DNA of 64,000 nucleotides, taken from contig NZ_VFPE01000003.1 of the NCBI RefSeq assembly GCF_006783905.1, positions 124,001 through 188,000 of the forward strand, given 5' to 3'. Positions 34,654-43,443 of the stretch are shown here, piece after piece. The translations under genes and the position numbers were made by a program. How positions within the stretch are numbered: position 1 is the first letter of the stretch; every line of letters starts with the position of its first letter. The notes beneath the pieces are model-generated. The model saw nothing but the letters and a program-made list of their open reading frames with translations, was not told the DNA's origin and searched no databases. The stretch comes from Microbacterium kyungheense. Lineage in GTDB: Bacteria; Actinomycetota; Actinomycetes; Actinomycetales; Microbacteriaceae.

Positions 34654-35621
34654 CGGGTGCTCCAGCGGTTGGTCAGCGTGAAGTACAGCCACGACAGGAT
34701 GCCGAGCACGATCGCCAGCAGCACCGACACGGCCGTGGCCTCGCCGTAGTCGCCGCCCAGGCTGTTGCGGAACGCCTTGTCGTAGATGTACAGCAGGATC
34801 GTCTTGGTCGCCCCGGCGGGCCCGCCGCCGGTGAACAGGAACGGCTCGAGGAACACCTGCGCGGTCGCGATGACCTGCAGGATCAGCATGATGAAGAGGA
34901 TGCCCCGCAGCTGCGGGAGCGTGACATGCCACACCTTGCGCCAGATGCCGGCGCCGTCGACCTCGGCCGCATCATACAGCTCCGGCGGCACCGACAGCAG
35001 GGCGGCGAGGTAGATGATGATCGATCCGCCGGCCGCGGCCCACGTGGCCTCCAGCACGAGCGACGGCATCGCCTGCACGGCACTGGAGATCCACGGCTGC
35101 GGCGGGATGCCGAACCAGCTCAGCGCCGTGTTGAACACGCCGTTGGGCGACGAGTCGTAGAAGAACTTCCACAGCAGCACCGCGACGACAGGCGGGATCA
35201 CGACGGGCAGGTACGCGAGCGCGGAGTACAGGCCCTTGCCGCGACGCACCTCGCTCATGAGCACGGCCATCAGCAGCGGGAGCGGGAATCCGAACAGCAG
35301 CGCCAGCACCGCGAAGTAGATCGTGTTGATGACCGCGCTGCCCAGCTGCGGGTCGGTGAGCACGGTGATGTAGTTGTCGAGGCCCACCCACTCCGACACG
35401 ATCATGTTCGTCTTCTGAAGGCTCATGATCACCGACTGCACGATCGGCGACCACGAGAAGAACACGAACACGAACAGCATCGGCAGGACGAACAGCAGGT
35501 TCCACAGTCCGCCGCCGCGGTACCAGGTCAACGGGGTCCGCCGGATCTTGCGCCGCACGGGCGCCGGCGGCGGCGGCACGGCAGCGGCTGCCGGTCTTTC
35601 GGGAAGGGTCGCGGTCATCAT
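34650..35621 (-). CDS. carbohydrate ABC transporter permease (MalF type)
   Basis: 323 residues with six predicted membrane helices starting near residue 38 (LLFVLPMLFVFVFFSW). The EAA loop is YDAAEVDGAGIWRKVWHVTLP. Tandem ATG codons at 35621/35618 mark the start, with only a weak ribosome binding site. A long hairpin lies between it and the preceding binding-protein gene, which should lower permease expression relative to the binding protein. Confidence 0.9.
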   Translation of the reverse strand: MMTATLPERPAAAAVPPPPAPVRRKIRRTPLTWYRGGGLWNLLFVLPMLFVFVFFSWSPIVQSVIMSLQKTNMIVSEWVGLDNYITVLTDPQLGSAVINTIYFAVLALLFGFPLPLLMAVLMSEVRRGKGLYSALAYLPVVIPPVVAVLLWKFFYDSSPNGVFNTALSWFGIPPQPWISSAVQAMPSLVLEATWAAAGGSIIIYLAALLSVPPELYDAAEVDGAGIWRKVWHVTLPQLRGILFIMLILQVIATAQVFLEPFLFTGGGPAGATKTILLYIYDKAFRNSLGGDYGEATAVSVLLAIVLGILSWLYFTLTNRWSTR

Positions 35622-35667
35622 CGGCCTCGGTCGGGTTCGGAGAGCGGGGGCGGAGCGGGGCGAGGAG

Positions 35668-35706
35668 CGGGTGGATGCCGCGGCCCGGGGCCGCGGCATC
35701 CACCCG
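35668..35706. terminator. 18-bp hairpin between binding protein and permease genes
   Basis: Arms 35668-35685 and 35689-35706 are perfectly complementary around a 3-nt loop. It follows the binding protein stop by 4 nt, inside an operon, so it probably acts as a partial terminator or 3' stabiliser that favours binding protein mRNA. Shares the GGATGCCGCG core. Confidence 0.7.
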
Positions 35707-35710
35707 GCTC

Positions 35711-37084
35711 TCACTCGTCGAGGATCGCCTGGGCGTCCGTCTGCGCCTGGGCGAGGAGCGCGTCGATGTCGGCGTTCTCGTCGGTCAGGACGGTCTGCAC
35801 GACCTCGTCGAGCAGAGCGTAGACCTCCTGCGTCGACTTCTTCGGCTCGCCGACCGGCGTCTGGTCCCAGATGTTGTCGGTGAACGGCTTCATCTGCTCG
35901 CGCGGCACGTTGATGTACGGCTCGATCCAGGTGAGGGACTCCTCGTACAGCTCACGGCTGAGCACCGGGAGCACCGGGGTGCCGACAGCCTGGTCGGAGT
36001 CGGCCAGCGCCTTGGCGTCCTGCACGGCGGCGTCCTCGTTGAGGAGCTTCTGCATGTAGTACCAGTCGATCCACTTGACGCCGGCGGCCTTGGTCTGGTC
36101 GTCGATCGTGGGGCTCATCACCGCGATGTCACCGCCGCCCAGGGGGCCGCCGTCCTCGCCCTCGACGGGGATGACGGTCATGCCGTACACGTCGGGGTTG
36201 AGACCGAAGTCCCGCACCAGGGCGGTGTAGATGTCGGAGCCGGTGGTGTACATGCCAATGTTGCCGGCGGCGAACTCCTGGTTGATCGTGCCCCAGTCGA
36301 GGTCGATCTTGGAGCCGAAGGAGCCGTCCTCCCACTTCAGGTCGTGCAGGAACTGCAGCGCGGCCTTCGTGGCGTCGTTGTCGATCGTCGAGGTGGCAGA
36401 GCCGTCCTCGTTGTCGGTCTGCGTGCGACCGCCGCGGGCGGCCGTCGCGGTCGTGAGCTGCCAGCCTCCGGTGTTGTTGATCGCCATCTGCGAGTAGCCG
36501 GCCTTGCCGGTCGCGTCCGAGATCTTCTTGGCGTACTCGCGCACCTCGTCCCACGTGGTGGGCGGCGAGTCGGGGTCGAGCCCGGCGGCCTCGAACAGCT
36601 CGCGGTTGTACGACAGGGCGTTCGCGTACGCCTGGCGCGGGAAGCCGTAGATGTGACCGTCGTCGCCGGTGACGGCGTCGAGGATGATCGGGTTGAAGCT
36701 GTCGGTGTAGCCGAGGTCGTTCATCTCGTCGGTGACGTCCATGAGCTGCTTGTTCTCGAGCAGCGTCTTGGCGTCGGTGAACGGGACGGTGAACACGTCG
36801 GGCAGGCTGCCGCCGGCGAGCTGGACCGCGAAGGTCGGCCCTTCCCACTCGTACTCGACACCGATGATGTCGATGTCGGGGTTGAGCTTCTCGAACTGCT
36901 TCTCCTGCGTCGCGAACGCCTCGTACGCCGCGGCGTCGGCGCCGGGCGGGAACGTCGCGACGCGGAGCTCGATCTTGCTGTCGCTCTCGCCGCCGTCGCC
37001 GCCGGCCGCCGAGCAGCCGACGAGCGCGCCGACGGTCGCCACGGCGGCGACACCGGCGAGCAGGACCCTTGCTGGTGACTTCAT
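35711..37084 (-). CDS. sugar ABC transporter solute-binding lipoprotein
   Basis: 457 residues. The signal peptide ends in the lipobox LVGC (Cys24), so the mature protein is lipid-anchored at the outer face of the membrane. The family 1 extracellular binding fold is seen in AKKISDATGKAGYSQMAINN and GGGDIAVMSPTI. GGAAAG stands 5 nt upstream of ATG 37084. It follows the GH13 gene by 30 nt and precedes two permeases, so an alpha-glucoside or oligosaccharide ligand is likely. Confidence 0.92.
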   Translation of the reverse strand: MKSPARVLLAGVAAVATVGALVGCSAAGGDGGESDSKIELRVATFPPGADAAAYEAFATQEKQFEKLNPDIDIIGVEYEWEGPTFAVQLAGGSLPDVFTVPFTDAKTLLENKQLMDVTDEMNDLGYTDSFNPIILDAVTGDDGHIYGFPRQAYANALSYNRELFEAAGLDPDSPPTTWDEVREYAKKISDATGKAGYSQMAINNTGGWQLTTATAARGGRTQTDNEDGSATSTIDNDATKAALQFLHDLKWEDGSFGSKIDLDWGTINQEFAAGNIGMYTTGSDIYTALVRDFGLNPDVYGMTVIPVEGEDGGPLGGGDIAVMSPTIDDQTKAAGVKWIDWYYMQKLLNEDAAVQDAKALADSDQAVGTPVLPVLSRELYEESLTWIEPYINVPREQMKPFTDNIWDQTPVGEPKKSTQEVYALLDEVVQTVLTDENADIDALLAQAQTDAQAILDE

Positions 37085-37114
37085 CGTCTTTCCTTTCGTG
37101 GAGGATGCTCCGCG

Positions 37115-38878
37115 TCAGCCTCTCGGCGCGGGGATCCCGGGGGTGGTTGTGGTGTGGGAATCGGGTACGAGGTGCAGCCACGCGGCCGCGTTGGCGGGCA
37201 GGGCGCCCGCGTGCTGCCCGTCGGCGTCGAGCGGCGAGCTCGAGAGGAGGACGGTCGCGCCGGGGGGCAGCGCGACCGGGTCATCGCCGGCGTTGACGAC
37301 GCACGCGAAGCGGTCGCCACGCCGGAAGGCGAGGATGTCGGCATCGTGGCCCGTGCCGGTCCGTCCCGCAAGACCCGGCGCGTCGTCCCACCAGGTGAGG
37401 GGTCCGTCGCCGAGCTCGGGCAGCTCGCGGCGCAGGCGCAGCGCCTCGCGGTACAGGTTGAGCGTGGATGCCGGATCGGCCTCCTGCGCGGCCACGGTCA
37501 GCGCGCGCCAGCCCTCGGGCTGCGGAAGCCACGGGCGGGCGCCGTCGGGGCTGAACCCGAACGGAGCCCGGTCGCCGGCCCACGGCAGCGGCACCCGGCA
37601 TCCATCCCGCCCCGGATCGGTCCCGCCGGAGCGGAAGTGCATCGGGTCCTCGATGAGGTCGAGCGGCAGGTCCTCGACCTCGGGAAGCCCGAGCTCGTCG
37701 CCCTGGTAGATGTACAGGCTGCCCGGCAGGGCCGCGACCAGCAGCGCCGCGGCGCGGGCGCGGTGCAGTCCCAGCTCGGGATCGGTGGGCACGCCGAACC
37801 GCTTCTTGAGGAACGCGAACGCGGTGTCCTCGCGGCCGTAGCGCGTGACCGGACGCGTGACGTCGTGATTGCTGAGCACCCACGTGCTGGGAGCCCCGAC
37901 CGGCGCGTGGGCTTCGAGCGTCGCCGCGATGGATTCGCGGAAGGATGCCGCGCCCCAGGGCCGCGCCAGGAAGTCGAAGTTGAAGGCGGTGTGCATCTCG
38001 TCGGGGCGCAGGTAGTTGGTGAACCGCACGATGTCGGGCACCCAGATCTCGCCCACCAGCACCCGGGTGCCGGGGTACGAGTCGGCGATCGCGCGCCACG
38101 AGCGGTACACGTCGTGCAGCTCGTCGCGGTCCTCGGTGGGGTGCTGACCCGGCCCCTCCTTCTCGCCGACCTCGGGCAGGTCGGGGTCCTTGACGAGCAG
38201 CGCCGCCGAGTCGATGCGGACGCCCGCGACCCCGCGGTCGAACCAGAACCTCAGGATGTCCTCGTGCTCGCGGCGCACGTCGGGGTGGTTCCAGTTGAGG
38301 TCGGGCTGCTCGGGCGTGAACATGTGCAGGTACCACTCCCCCGGCGTGCCGTCGGGGTTCGTCGTGCGCGTCCACGTCTCGCCCTGGAAGCTCGACACCC
38401 AGTGCGTGGGGATCTCGTCGCCGTCCGGTCCCTTGCCCGGGTGGAACCAGAACCGCTCACGCTCGGGGCTGCCGGGGCCGGCGGCGAGCGCCGCCTGGAA
38501 CCACGGGTGCTGCTCGGAGATGTGGTTGGGGACGACGTCGATGATGGTGCGGATGCCGAGGGCCAGTGCTTCTTGGATCAGCAGCTCCGCCTCTTCGAGC
38601 GTGCCGAACCGCGGGTCGATGTCGCGGTAGTCGCGCACGTCGTACCCGCCGTCTGCCAGCGGGCTCGGGTACCAGGGGTTGAACCAGATGGCGTCGACGC
38701 CGAGCTCCTTGAGGTAGCCGAGGTGCGCCCTGACCCCCGCGAGATCGCCGGTGCCGTCACCGTTGCCGTCCGCGAAGCTGCGCACGTAGACCTGATAGAT
38801 GACGGCCGAGCGCCACCATAGTGCGTCGTCTCCGGCGGGCACGGCGCGGTCGCCGCGCGTGAGGACCTCGGTGTCCAC
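37115..38878 (-). CDS. glycoside hydrolase family 13 alpha-glucosidase
   Basis: 587 residues, no signal peptide, so cytoplasmic. The barrel signatures are DVVPNH (region I), GVRIDSAA with the nucleophile Asp (II), VLVGEIW with the acid/base Glu (III) and LSNHDVTR with the stabilising Asp (IV). The sequence fits oligo-1,6-/alpha-glucosidase subfamilies, which release glucose from imported oligosaccharides. GTG 38878 is chosen because GAGGAGAT lies 8 nt upstream and the family N-terminus starts near here. It leads the operon with the importer and has a clear promoter. Confidence 0.9.
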   Translation of the reverse strand: MDTEVLTRGDRAVPAGDDALWWRSAVIYQVYVRSFADGNGDGTGDLAGVRAHLGYLKELGVDAIWFNPWYPSPLADGGYDVRDYRDIDPRFGTLEEAELLIQEALALGIRTIIDVVPNHISEQHPWFQAALAAGPGSPERERFWFHPGKGPDGDEIPTHWVSSFQGETWTRTTNPDGTPGEWYLHMFTPEQPDLNWNHPDVRREHEDILRFWFDRGVAGVRIDSAALLVKDPDLPEVGEKEGPGQHPTEDRDELHDVYRSWRAIADSYPGTRVLVGEIWVPDIVRFTNYLRPDEMHTAFNFDFLARPWGAASFRESIAATLEAHAPVGAPSTWVLSNHDVTRPVTRYGREDTAFAFLKKRFGVPTDPELGLHRARAAALLVAALPGSLYIYQGDELGLPEVEDLPLDLIEDPMHFRSGGTDPGRDGCRVPLPWAGDRAPFGFSPDGARPWLPQPEGWRALTVAAQEADPASTLNLYREALRLRRELPELGDGPLTWWDDAPGLAGRTGTGHDADILAFRRGDRFACVVNAGDDPVALPPGATVLLSSSPLDADGQHAGALPANAAAWLHLVPDSHTTTTPGIPAPRG

Positions 38879-38917
38879 AGATCTCCTCGTTCTCCGTTGA
38901 AAAGTCTCGATGGAGAG

Positions 38918-38946
38918 AATGTACGACGTGGCATGAGTCAACGCAA
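38918..38946 (-). promoter_or_regulatory. sigma-70-type promoter of the GH13 operon
   Basis: On the minus strand TTGCGT (38946-38941), a 17-nt spacer and TACATT (38923-38918) form a good -35/-10 pair, about 40-70 nt before GTG 38878. Nearby TACGCAAGA (38961-38969) resembles the site before the LacI gene, so LacI could bind here. Confidence 0.6.
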
Positions 38947-39066
38947 CTCTTTGACAGAACTACGCAAGATTACGATTGTGCAACGACGGCGCCGATGTGG
39001 CCGGCGGGCGCGTGCACGCGAAGCTCGGAGAAATCGCGTCGCTCGGATATCTGCCGGTCACACGTC

Positions 39067-39102
39067 CGAGCGAGGCGAGATCTCCGAGCGAGGCGAGATC
39101 TC
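39067..39102 (+). repeat. two tandem 18-bp units
   Basis: The unit CGAGCGAGGCGAGATCTC occurs twice head to tail with no mismatch, between the LacI stop and the GH13 promoter. A recent duplication; no function visible. Confidence 0.7.
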
Positions 39103-39140
39103 CGGGGGTGCGGCTGCCGGCGCCGTGGCCGCCCCGAGGG

Positions 39141-40148
39141 TCAGCGGGCGGCGGGGCCCGTCGAGGCGCGCAGGACGAGCTCGGGCTCGAACAGCAGCTC
39201 GTCGCCGGCCTCGGTGGTGCCGGCGATCTGCGAGAGCAGCAGGTCGATGACGGTGCGCCCCATCGACTCGATGGGCTGGCGCACGGTGGTCAGCGGAGGT
39301 TCGGTGCAGCTCATGAGGAAGGAGTCGTCGTACCCGACGACGCTGACGTCCTCGGGGACCCCGAGGCCGGCGCGGCGCGCGGCGCGCACGGCGCCGAGGG
39401 CGAGCGGGTCGCTCGCGCACACGACGGCGGTCGCGCCGGCGGCGAAGAGACGGGATGCCCCGGCCTGACCGGATTCGAGCGAGTAGAGCCCCCGCACCAC
39501 CAGGCTCTCGTCGAGCGGCGAGCCCAGACGCTGCAGCACGCGCTGCGCCGCCGCGAGCTTGCGCTGCGAGGGAATGTGGTCGAGCGGGCCGAGCAGCATG
39601 CCGATGCGGCGGTGCCCCAGCTGGTGGAGGTGCTGGACGGCCTGCTCGGCGGCGGCCGCGTCGTCGGTCGACACGGTCGCGAAGTCGATGGCGTCGATGC
39701 GGGCGTTCACGAGCACCGTCGGCAGGTTCACCTGGCGGATGCGCTCGTAGTGGTCGTGAGCCGCGTCGGCCTGGCTGTAGTTGCCGCCGAGGAAGATGAC
39801 GCCTGACACCTGCTGCTGCAAGAGCAGGTCGACGTAGTCGGACTCGGTGATGCCGCCGGCGTTCTGCGTGCACAGCAGCGGGGTGTACCCGTTCTGCGTG
39901 AGCCCGCCGCCGATGATCTCGGCGAGCGCGGGGAAGATCGGGTTCTGCAGCTCGGGGAGCACGAGACCGACCAGGCGCGCGCGTTCGCCGCGCAGCTTCG
40001 TGGGCCGCTCGTAGCCGAGCACGTCGAGCGCCGTGAGCACCGCCTGGCGCGTGGCGTCCGAGACGCCGGGCTTGTCGTTGAGCACGCGGCTGACGGTGGC
40101 CTCGCTGACCCCGACCTTGCGCGCCACTTCGGCGAGACGCTTCGACAT
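39141..40148 (-). CDS. LacI family transcriptional regulator
   Basis: 335 residues. The HTH and hinge helix read LAEVARKVGVSEATVSRVLNDKPGVS and AVLTALDVLGYERP. The effector domain follows the sugar-binding-protein fold (VGLVLPELQNPIFPALAEII to TTVRQPIESMG). It lies immediately upstream of the GH13 operon in the same orientation, so it most likely controls this operon and itself, released by an oligosaccharide or glucose derivative. Confidence 0.92.
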   Translation of the reverse strand: MSKRLAEVARKVGVSEATVSRVLNDKPGVSDATRQAVLTALDVLGYERPTKLRGERARLVGLVLPELQNPIFPALAEIIGGGLTQNGYTPLLCTQNAGGITESDYVDLLLQQQVSGVIFLGGNYSQADAAHDHYERIRQVNLPTVLVNARIDAIDFATVSTDDAAAAEQAVQHLHQLGHRRIGMLLGPLDHIPSQRKLAAAQRVLQRLGSPLDESLVVRGLYSLESGQAGASRLFAAGATAVVCASDPLALGAVRAARRAGLGVPEDVSVVGYDDSFLMSCTEPPLTTVRQPIESMGRTVIDLLLSQIAGTTEAGDELLFEPELVLRASTGPAAR

Positions 40149-40157
40149 GCGCTCAGT

Positions 40158-40196
40158 GTACGCAAGAACTTGCAGGATCGCGCAAGTGGATGCAAG
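40158..40196. promoter_or_regulatory. LacI operator candidates upstream of the regulator gene
   Basis: GCAAGAACTTGC (40162-40173) is an inverted repeat with 5-bp arms, preceded by TAC; further CGCAAG and TGCAAG elements follow at 40181 and 40191. TACGCAAGA is shared with 38961-38969 near the GH13 promoter. Autoregulation is inferred. Confidence 0.45.
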
Positions 40197-40265
40197 CCAC
40201 CCGTTCGGGCGGTGGACGTCTGTCAAGCCCCGCCGCCTCTCGCGGACCCCCGGCAGGATGGGGCC

Positions 40266-41621
40266 ATGGCCCGACCATCGATCGTCTGGTTCCGCGACGA
40301 CCTCCGTCTCGCCGACAACCCCGCCCTGCGTGCCGCGATCGACCGGGGCGAGCCGATCATCGCGCTCTACGTCCTGGACGAGGAGTCGCCGGGGATCCGC
40401 GCGCTCGGCGGCGCATCGCGGTGGTGGCTGCACCACTCCCTCGTCTCGCTCGGGGAGCGGCTGCGCGAGCGCGGCGCGACCCTCGTCCTGCGGCGCGGAC
40501 CCGCGGAGCGGATCGTTCGCGAGCTCGTGACGGATGCCTCCGCCGGCGCCGTCTTCTGGAACCGGCGCTACGGCGGTCCGGAGCGCGCGATCGACGCCGA
40601 GCTGAAGTCAGGCCTGCGCGAGCAGGGCGTCGAGGTCGCCTCGTTCGCCGCCTCGCTGCTCTTCGAGCCGTGGACGGTGACGACCGGCGCCGGGACGCAC
40701 TTCTCGGTGTTCACGCCGTTCTGGCGCGCGTGCCTCGCGCTGCCGTCGCCGCGATCGCCGCTGCCCGAGCCGCGCGAGGTCGACGGCATCCGCCGGAGCA
40801 TGGCGTCCGATGCCCTCAGGGACTGGGACCTGCTCCCGCGGCACCCGGACTGGGCGGCGGGGCTGCGCGAGACATGGGAGCCGGGCGAGCCTGCGGCACG
40901 GCGACGGCTGCGCGCGTTCCTCGAGGACGACCTCGCCACGTACGACCGGGCGCGCGACGAGCCCGCCGCGGGCGCGACCTCGCTGCTGTCGCCGCGACTG
41001 CGGTGGGGCGAGGTGAGTCCGTACACCGTGTGGCACGAGACCGTCACGGCGGGTCACGGCGGGCGCTTCCTCTCGGAGCTCGGGTGGCGCGAGTTCGCGT
41101 GGCACACGCTGTTCCACTTCCCGGAGCTGGCGACGAAGAACTTGCGACCCGAGTTCGACGCGTTCCCGTGGCCGCCGTTGGAGCCCGCGCACCTCGAAGC
41201 GTGGCAGCGGGGGCGCACCGGCGTTCCGCTCGTCGACGCGGGCATGCGCGAGCTGTGGACCACCGGCTACATGCACAACCGCGTGCGGATGGTGACGGCA
41301 TCCTTTCTCGTGAAGAACCTGCTGATCGACTGGCGACGCGGCGAGGAGTGGTTCTGGGACACGCTCGTCGACGCCGATGAGGCCAACAACCCGTTCAACT
41401 GGCAGTGGGTCGCGGGCTCCGGGGCGGACGCCGCCCCGTACTTCCGGATCTTCAACCCCGAACTGCAGGCGAAGAAGTTCGACGCCGACGGGCACTACGT
41501 GCGTGAGTGGGCGCCCGAGTCGCTGGGCGACGACGGACCCGAGCCTCTCGTCGACCTCGGCGAGACGCGCACGGCGGCGCTCGCGGCCTACGAGCACGTC
41601 AAGCGGGCCGCGCGGTCCTGA
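40266..41621 (+). CDS. phr: deoxyribodipyrimidine photo-lyase
   Basis: 451 residues. The N-terminal alpha/beta domain starts IVWFRDDLRLADNPAL and the C-terminal FAD-binding helical domain contains WREFAWHTLFHFP, GVPLVDAGMRELWTTGYMHNRVRM and NPFNWQWVAGSG, the hallmark of class I CPD photolyases. The enzyme uses blue light to split pyrimidine dimers. ATG 40266 gives the normal start, MARPSIVWFR. It is divergent from the LacI gene and converges with the aldo/keto reductase gene. Confidence 0.95.
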   Translation: MARPSIVWFRDDLRLADNPALRAAIDRGEPIIALYVLDEESPGIRALGGASRWWLHHSLVSLGERLRERGATLVLRRGPAERIVRELVTDASAGAVFWNRRYGGPERAIDAELKSGLREQGVEVASFAASLLFEPWTVTTGAGTHFSVFTPFWRACLALPSPRSPLPEPREVDGIRRSMASDALRDWDLLPRHPDWAAGLRETWEPGEPAARRRLRAFLEDDLATYDRARDEPAAGATSLLSPRLRWGEVSPYTVWHETVTAGHGGRFLSELGWREFAWHTLFHFPELATKNLRPEFDAFPWPPLEPAHLEAWQRGRTGVPLVDAGMRELWTTGYMHNRVRMVTASFLVKNLLIDWRRGEEWFWDTLVDADEANNPFNWQWVAGSGADAAPYFRIFNPELQAKKFDADGHYVREWAPESLGDDGPEPLVDLGETRTAALAAYEHVKRAARS

Positions 41622-41642
41622 GCGCACGGCCCGCTCGGGGCG

Positions 41643-42629
41643 TCACCAGGCGTAGGCCTCGGGCGCCTGGCCGCCGGGGCCGGGGAACAGCTCGTCGAGG
41701 GCGGCGAGGTCCTCCGCGCTCAGCCGGATGTCGAGCGCCGACACGGCGGACTCCAGCTGCGCCACCGTTCGGGGCCCGATGATCGGGCCCGTGACGCCCG
41801 GCTGGTGCAGCAGCCACGCGAGGCCGAGCGCCGAGGGCGTCCAGCCGCGTTCCTGCGCGAACGCCTCGTAGTGCGTGAGCTGGTCGCGGCGCTGCTCGCG
41901 CTGCGACGTGATGCGCTCGGATCCGGACCGTGCCGCGGCATCCGACGATCCGCCGCTGAGCAGGCCGCCCGCGAGCGGCGACCACGGCAGGATGCCGAGA
42001 CCGTAGTTCTGCGCCGCCGGGATCACCTCGAGCTCGATCGAGCGCTGCGTGAGGTTGTACAGCGACTGCTCGCTCACGAGCCCGAGGAAGTGGCGCTGGG
42101 CAGCGATCTCGTTGGCCTGCGCGATGTTCCACGCCGCGAAGTTCGAGCTGCCCGTGTAGAGCACCTCGCCCTTCGCGACGAGCACCTCCATCGACTGCCA
42201 CAGCTCCTGCCACGAGATGTGCCGGTCGATGTGGTGGAACTGGTAGAGGTCGATGCGGTCGGTCTGCAGACGCCGGAGCGAGCCGATCGCCTCGCGGCGC
42301 ACCTGCCAGGCCGACGCACCGCGGGCGTTCACGACATCGCCGTCCGGGGTCGGGTCGACCATCGGCGAGTGCACCTTGGTGGCGAGCACGACGTCGTCGC
42401 GAACCCCGGGGCGGGCGGCGAACCACCGGCCGATGATCTCTTCGGTGGCGCCGCGGCCGCCGGCGCCGCCGTAGCCGTTGGCCGTGTCGATGAAGTTGAC
42501 GCCGAGCTCCAGCGCGCGGTCGAGGATGGCGAACGAGTCCTCCTCCGAGGTGCGGTCGCCGAAGTTCATCGTGCCGAGCACGATCCGCGACACCGAGGTG
42601 CCGGTCCGTCCGAGGTGGGTGTAGTCCAT
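41643..42629 (-). CDS. aldo/keto reductase
   Basis: 328 residues of the AKR TIM barrel. The catalytic tetrad is visible: Asp and Tyr in FIDTANGYG, Lys in VLATKVH, His in LYQFHHID. The C-terminal NADPH-binding loop is VTGPIIGPRTVAQLESAV. Similar to the YdjG/YajO group acting on small aldehydes and sugars. Divergent from the Rossmann reductase gene at 42746 with about 115 nt between. Confidence 0.92.
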   Translation of the reverse strand: MDYTHLGRTGTSVSRIVLGTMNFGDRTSEEDSFAILDRALELGVNFIDTANGYGGAGGRGATEEIIGRWFAARPGVRDDVVLATKVHSPMVDPTPDGDVVNARGASAWQVRREAIGSLRRLQTDRIDLYQFHHIDRHISWQELWQSMEVLVAKGEVLYTGSSNFAAWNIAQANEIAAQRHFLGLVSEQSLYNLTQRSIELEVIPAAQNYGLGILPWSPLAGGLLSGGSSDAAARSGSERITSQREQRRDQLTHYEAFAQERGWTPSALGLAWLLHQPGVTGPIIGPRTVAQLESAVSALDIRLSAEDLAALDELFPGPGGQAPEAYAW

Positions 42630-42745
42630 GCGGACATCGTCACACGGGACCGCACGGTGGCGGGCCGGATCGCGAAAACGCTTCCTGACTTTCTCCCCCC
42701 GACGATCTCGGAATGGGATGCCGCGTCCCGGGGTTGCGCCACGTC

Positions 42746-43387
42746 ATGACGACAATCGGAATCATCGGTGCAGGACACATCGGCAGCGCCCTCGCGCGCG
42801 CCTTCTCGGGACTCGGCTACGACGTCGCGATCGCGAACTCGCGCGGCCCCGAGACGTTGGCGGACCTCGTCGCCGAGCTCGGCCCCACGCTCACCGCCGC
42901 CACGGCGCAGGACGCGGCGGCAGCCGCCGACATCGCGGTCGTGACGATTCCGCTCTCGGCGCTGAAGGATGTACCCGTGCAGCCGCTCGCCGGCAAGATC
43001 GTGCTCGACACCAACAACTACTACTTCGAACGCGACGGGCACATCGACGCCCTTGACCGCGGCGAGACCACCACCTCGCAGCTGCTGCAGGACCACCTGC
43101 CGGCCTCGAAGGTCGTGAAGGCGTTCAACCAGATCCTCGCGCCCGACATCAACACGACCGGACTCCCTGCCGGCACCCCGGACCGGCGTGCCCTCGGCAC
43201 GGCCAGCGACCACGAGGACGGCATCGAGTTCATCACGGGCGTGTACGACGCTCTCGGCTACGACACCGTCAGCGCCGGCCCGCTGAGCGAGTCGTGGCGG
43301 CTGGAGCGCGACCGCCCCGCGTACGTCACGCGTCAGACCGCCGACGAGCTGCGGGCGAACCTCGCGATCGCCAGTCGCCTGCCCTGA
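42746..43387 (+). CDS. NADP-binding reductase, F420-dependent oxidoreductase (NpdG/FNO)-like
   Basis: 213 residues. The N-terminus is GIIGAGHIGSALARAF, a tight Rossmann loop, followed by NSRGPET, a pattern for the 2'-phosphate of NADP as in the F420-NADP reductase family. VVKAFNQI and a short C-terminal helix bundle complete the fold. Whether F420 is used here cannot be told. ATG 42746 is preferred over 42713. Confidence 0.8.
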   Translation: MTTIGIIGAGHIGSALARAFSGLGYDVAIANSRGPETLADLVAELGPTLTAATAQDAAAAADIAVVTIPLSALKDVPVQPLAGKIVLDTNNYYFERDGHIDALDRGETTTSQLLQDHLPASKVVKAFNQILAPDINTTGLPAGTPDRRALGTASDHEDGIEFITGVYDALGYDTVSAGPLSESWRLERDRPAYVTRQTADELRANLAIASRLP

Positions 43388-43443
43388 TCCGGAATAGACC
43401 TGATCCGGAATAGAGGGGATGCCGCGGCCGGTTGTCGCAGAGG

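Noticed and set aside
39061..39110. The tandem 18-bp units as a CRISPR array start
   Set aside because: Only two copies, directly abutting with no spacer. No cas genes anywhere in the window.
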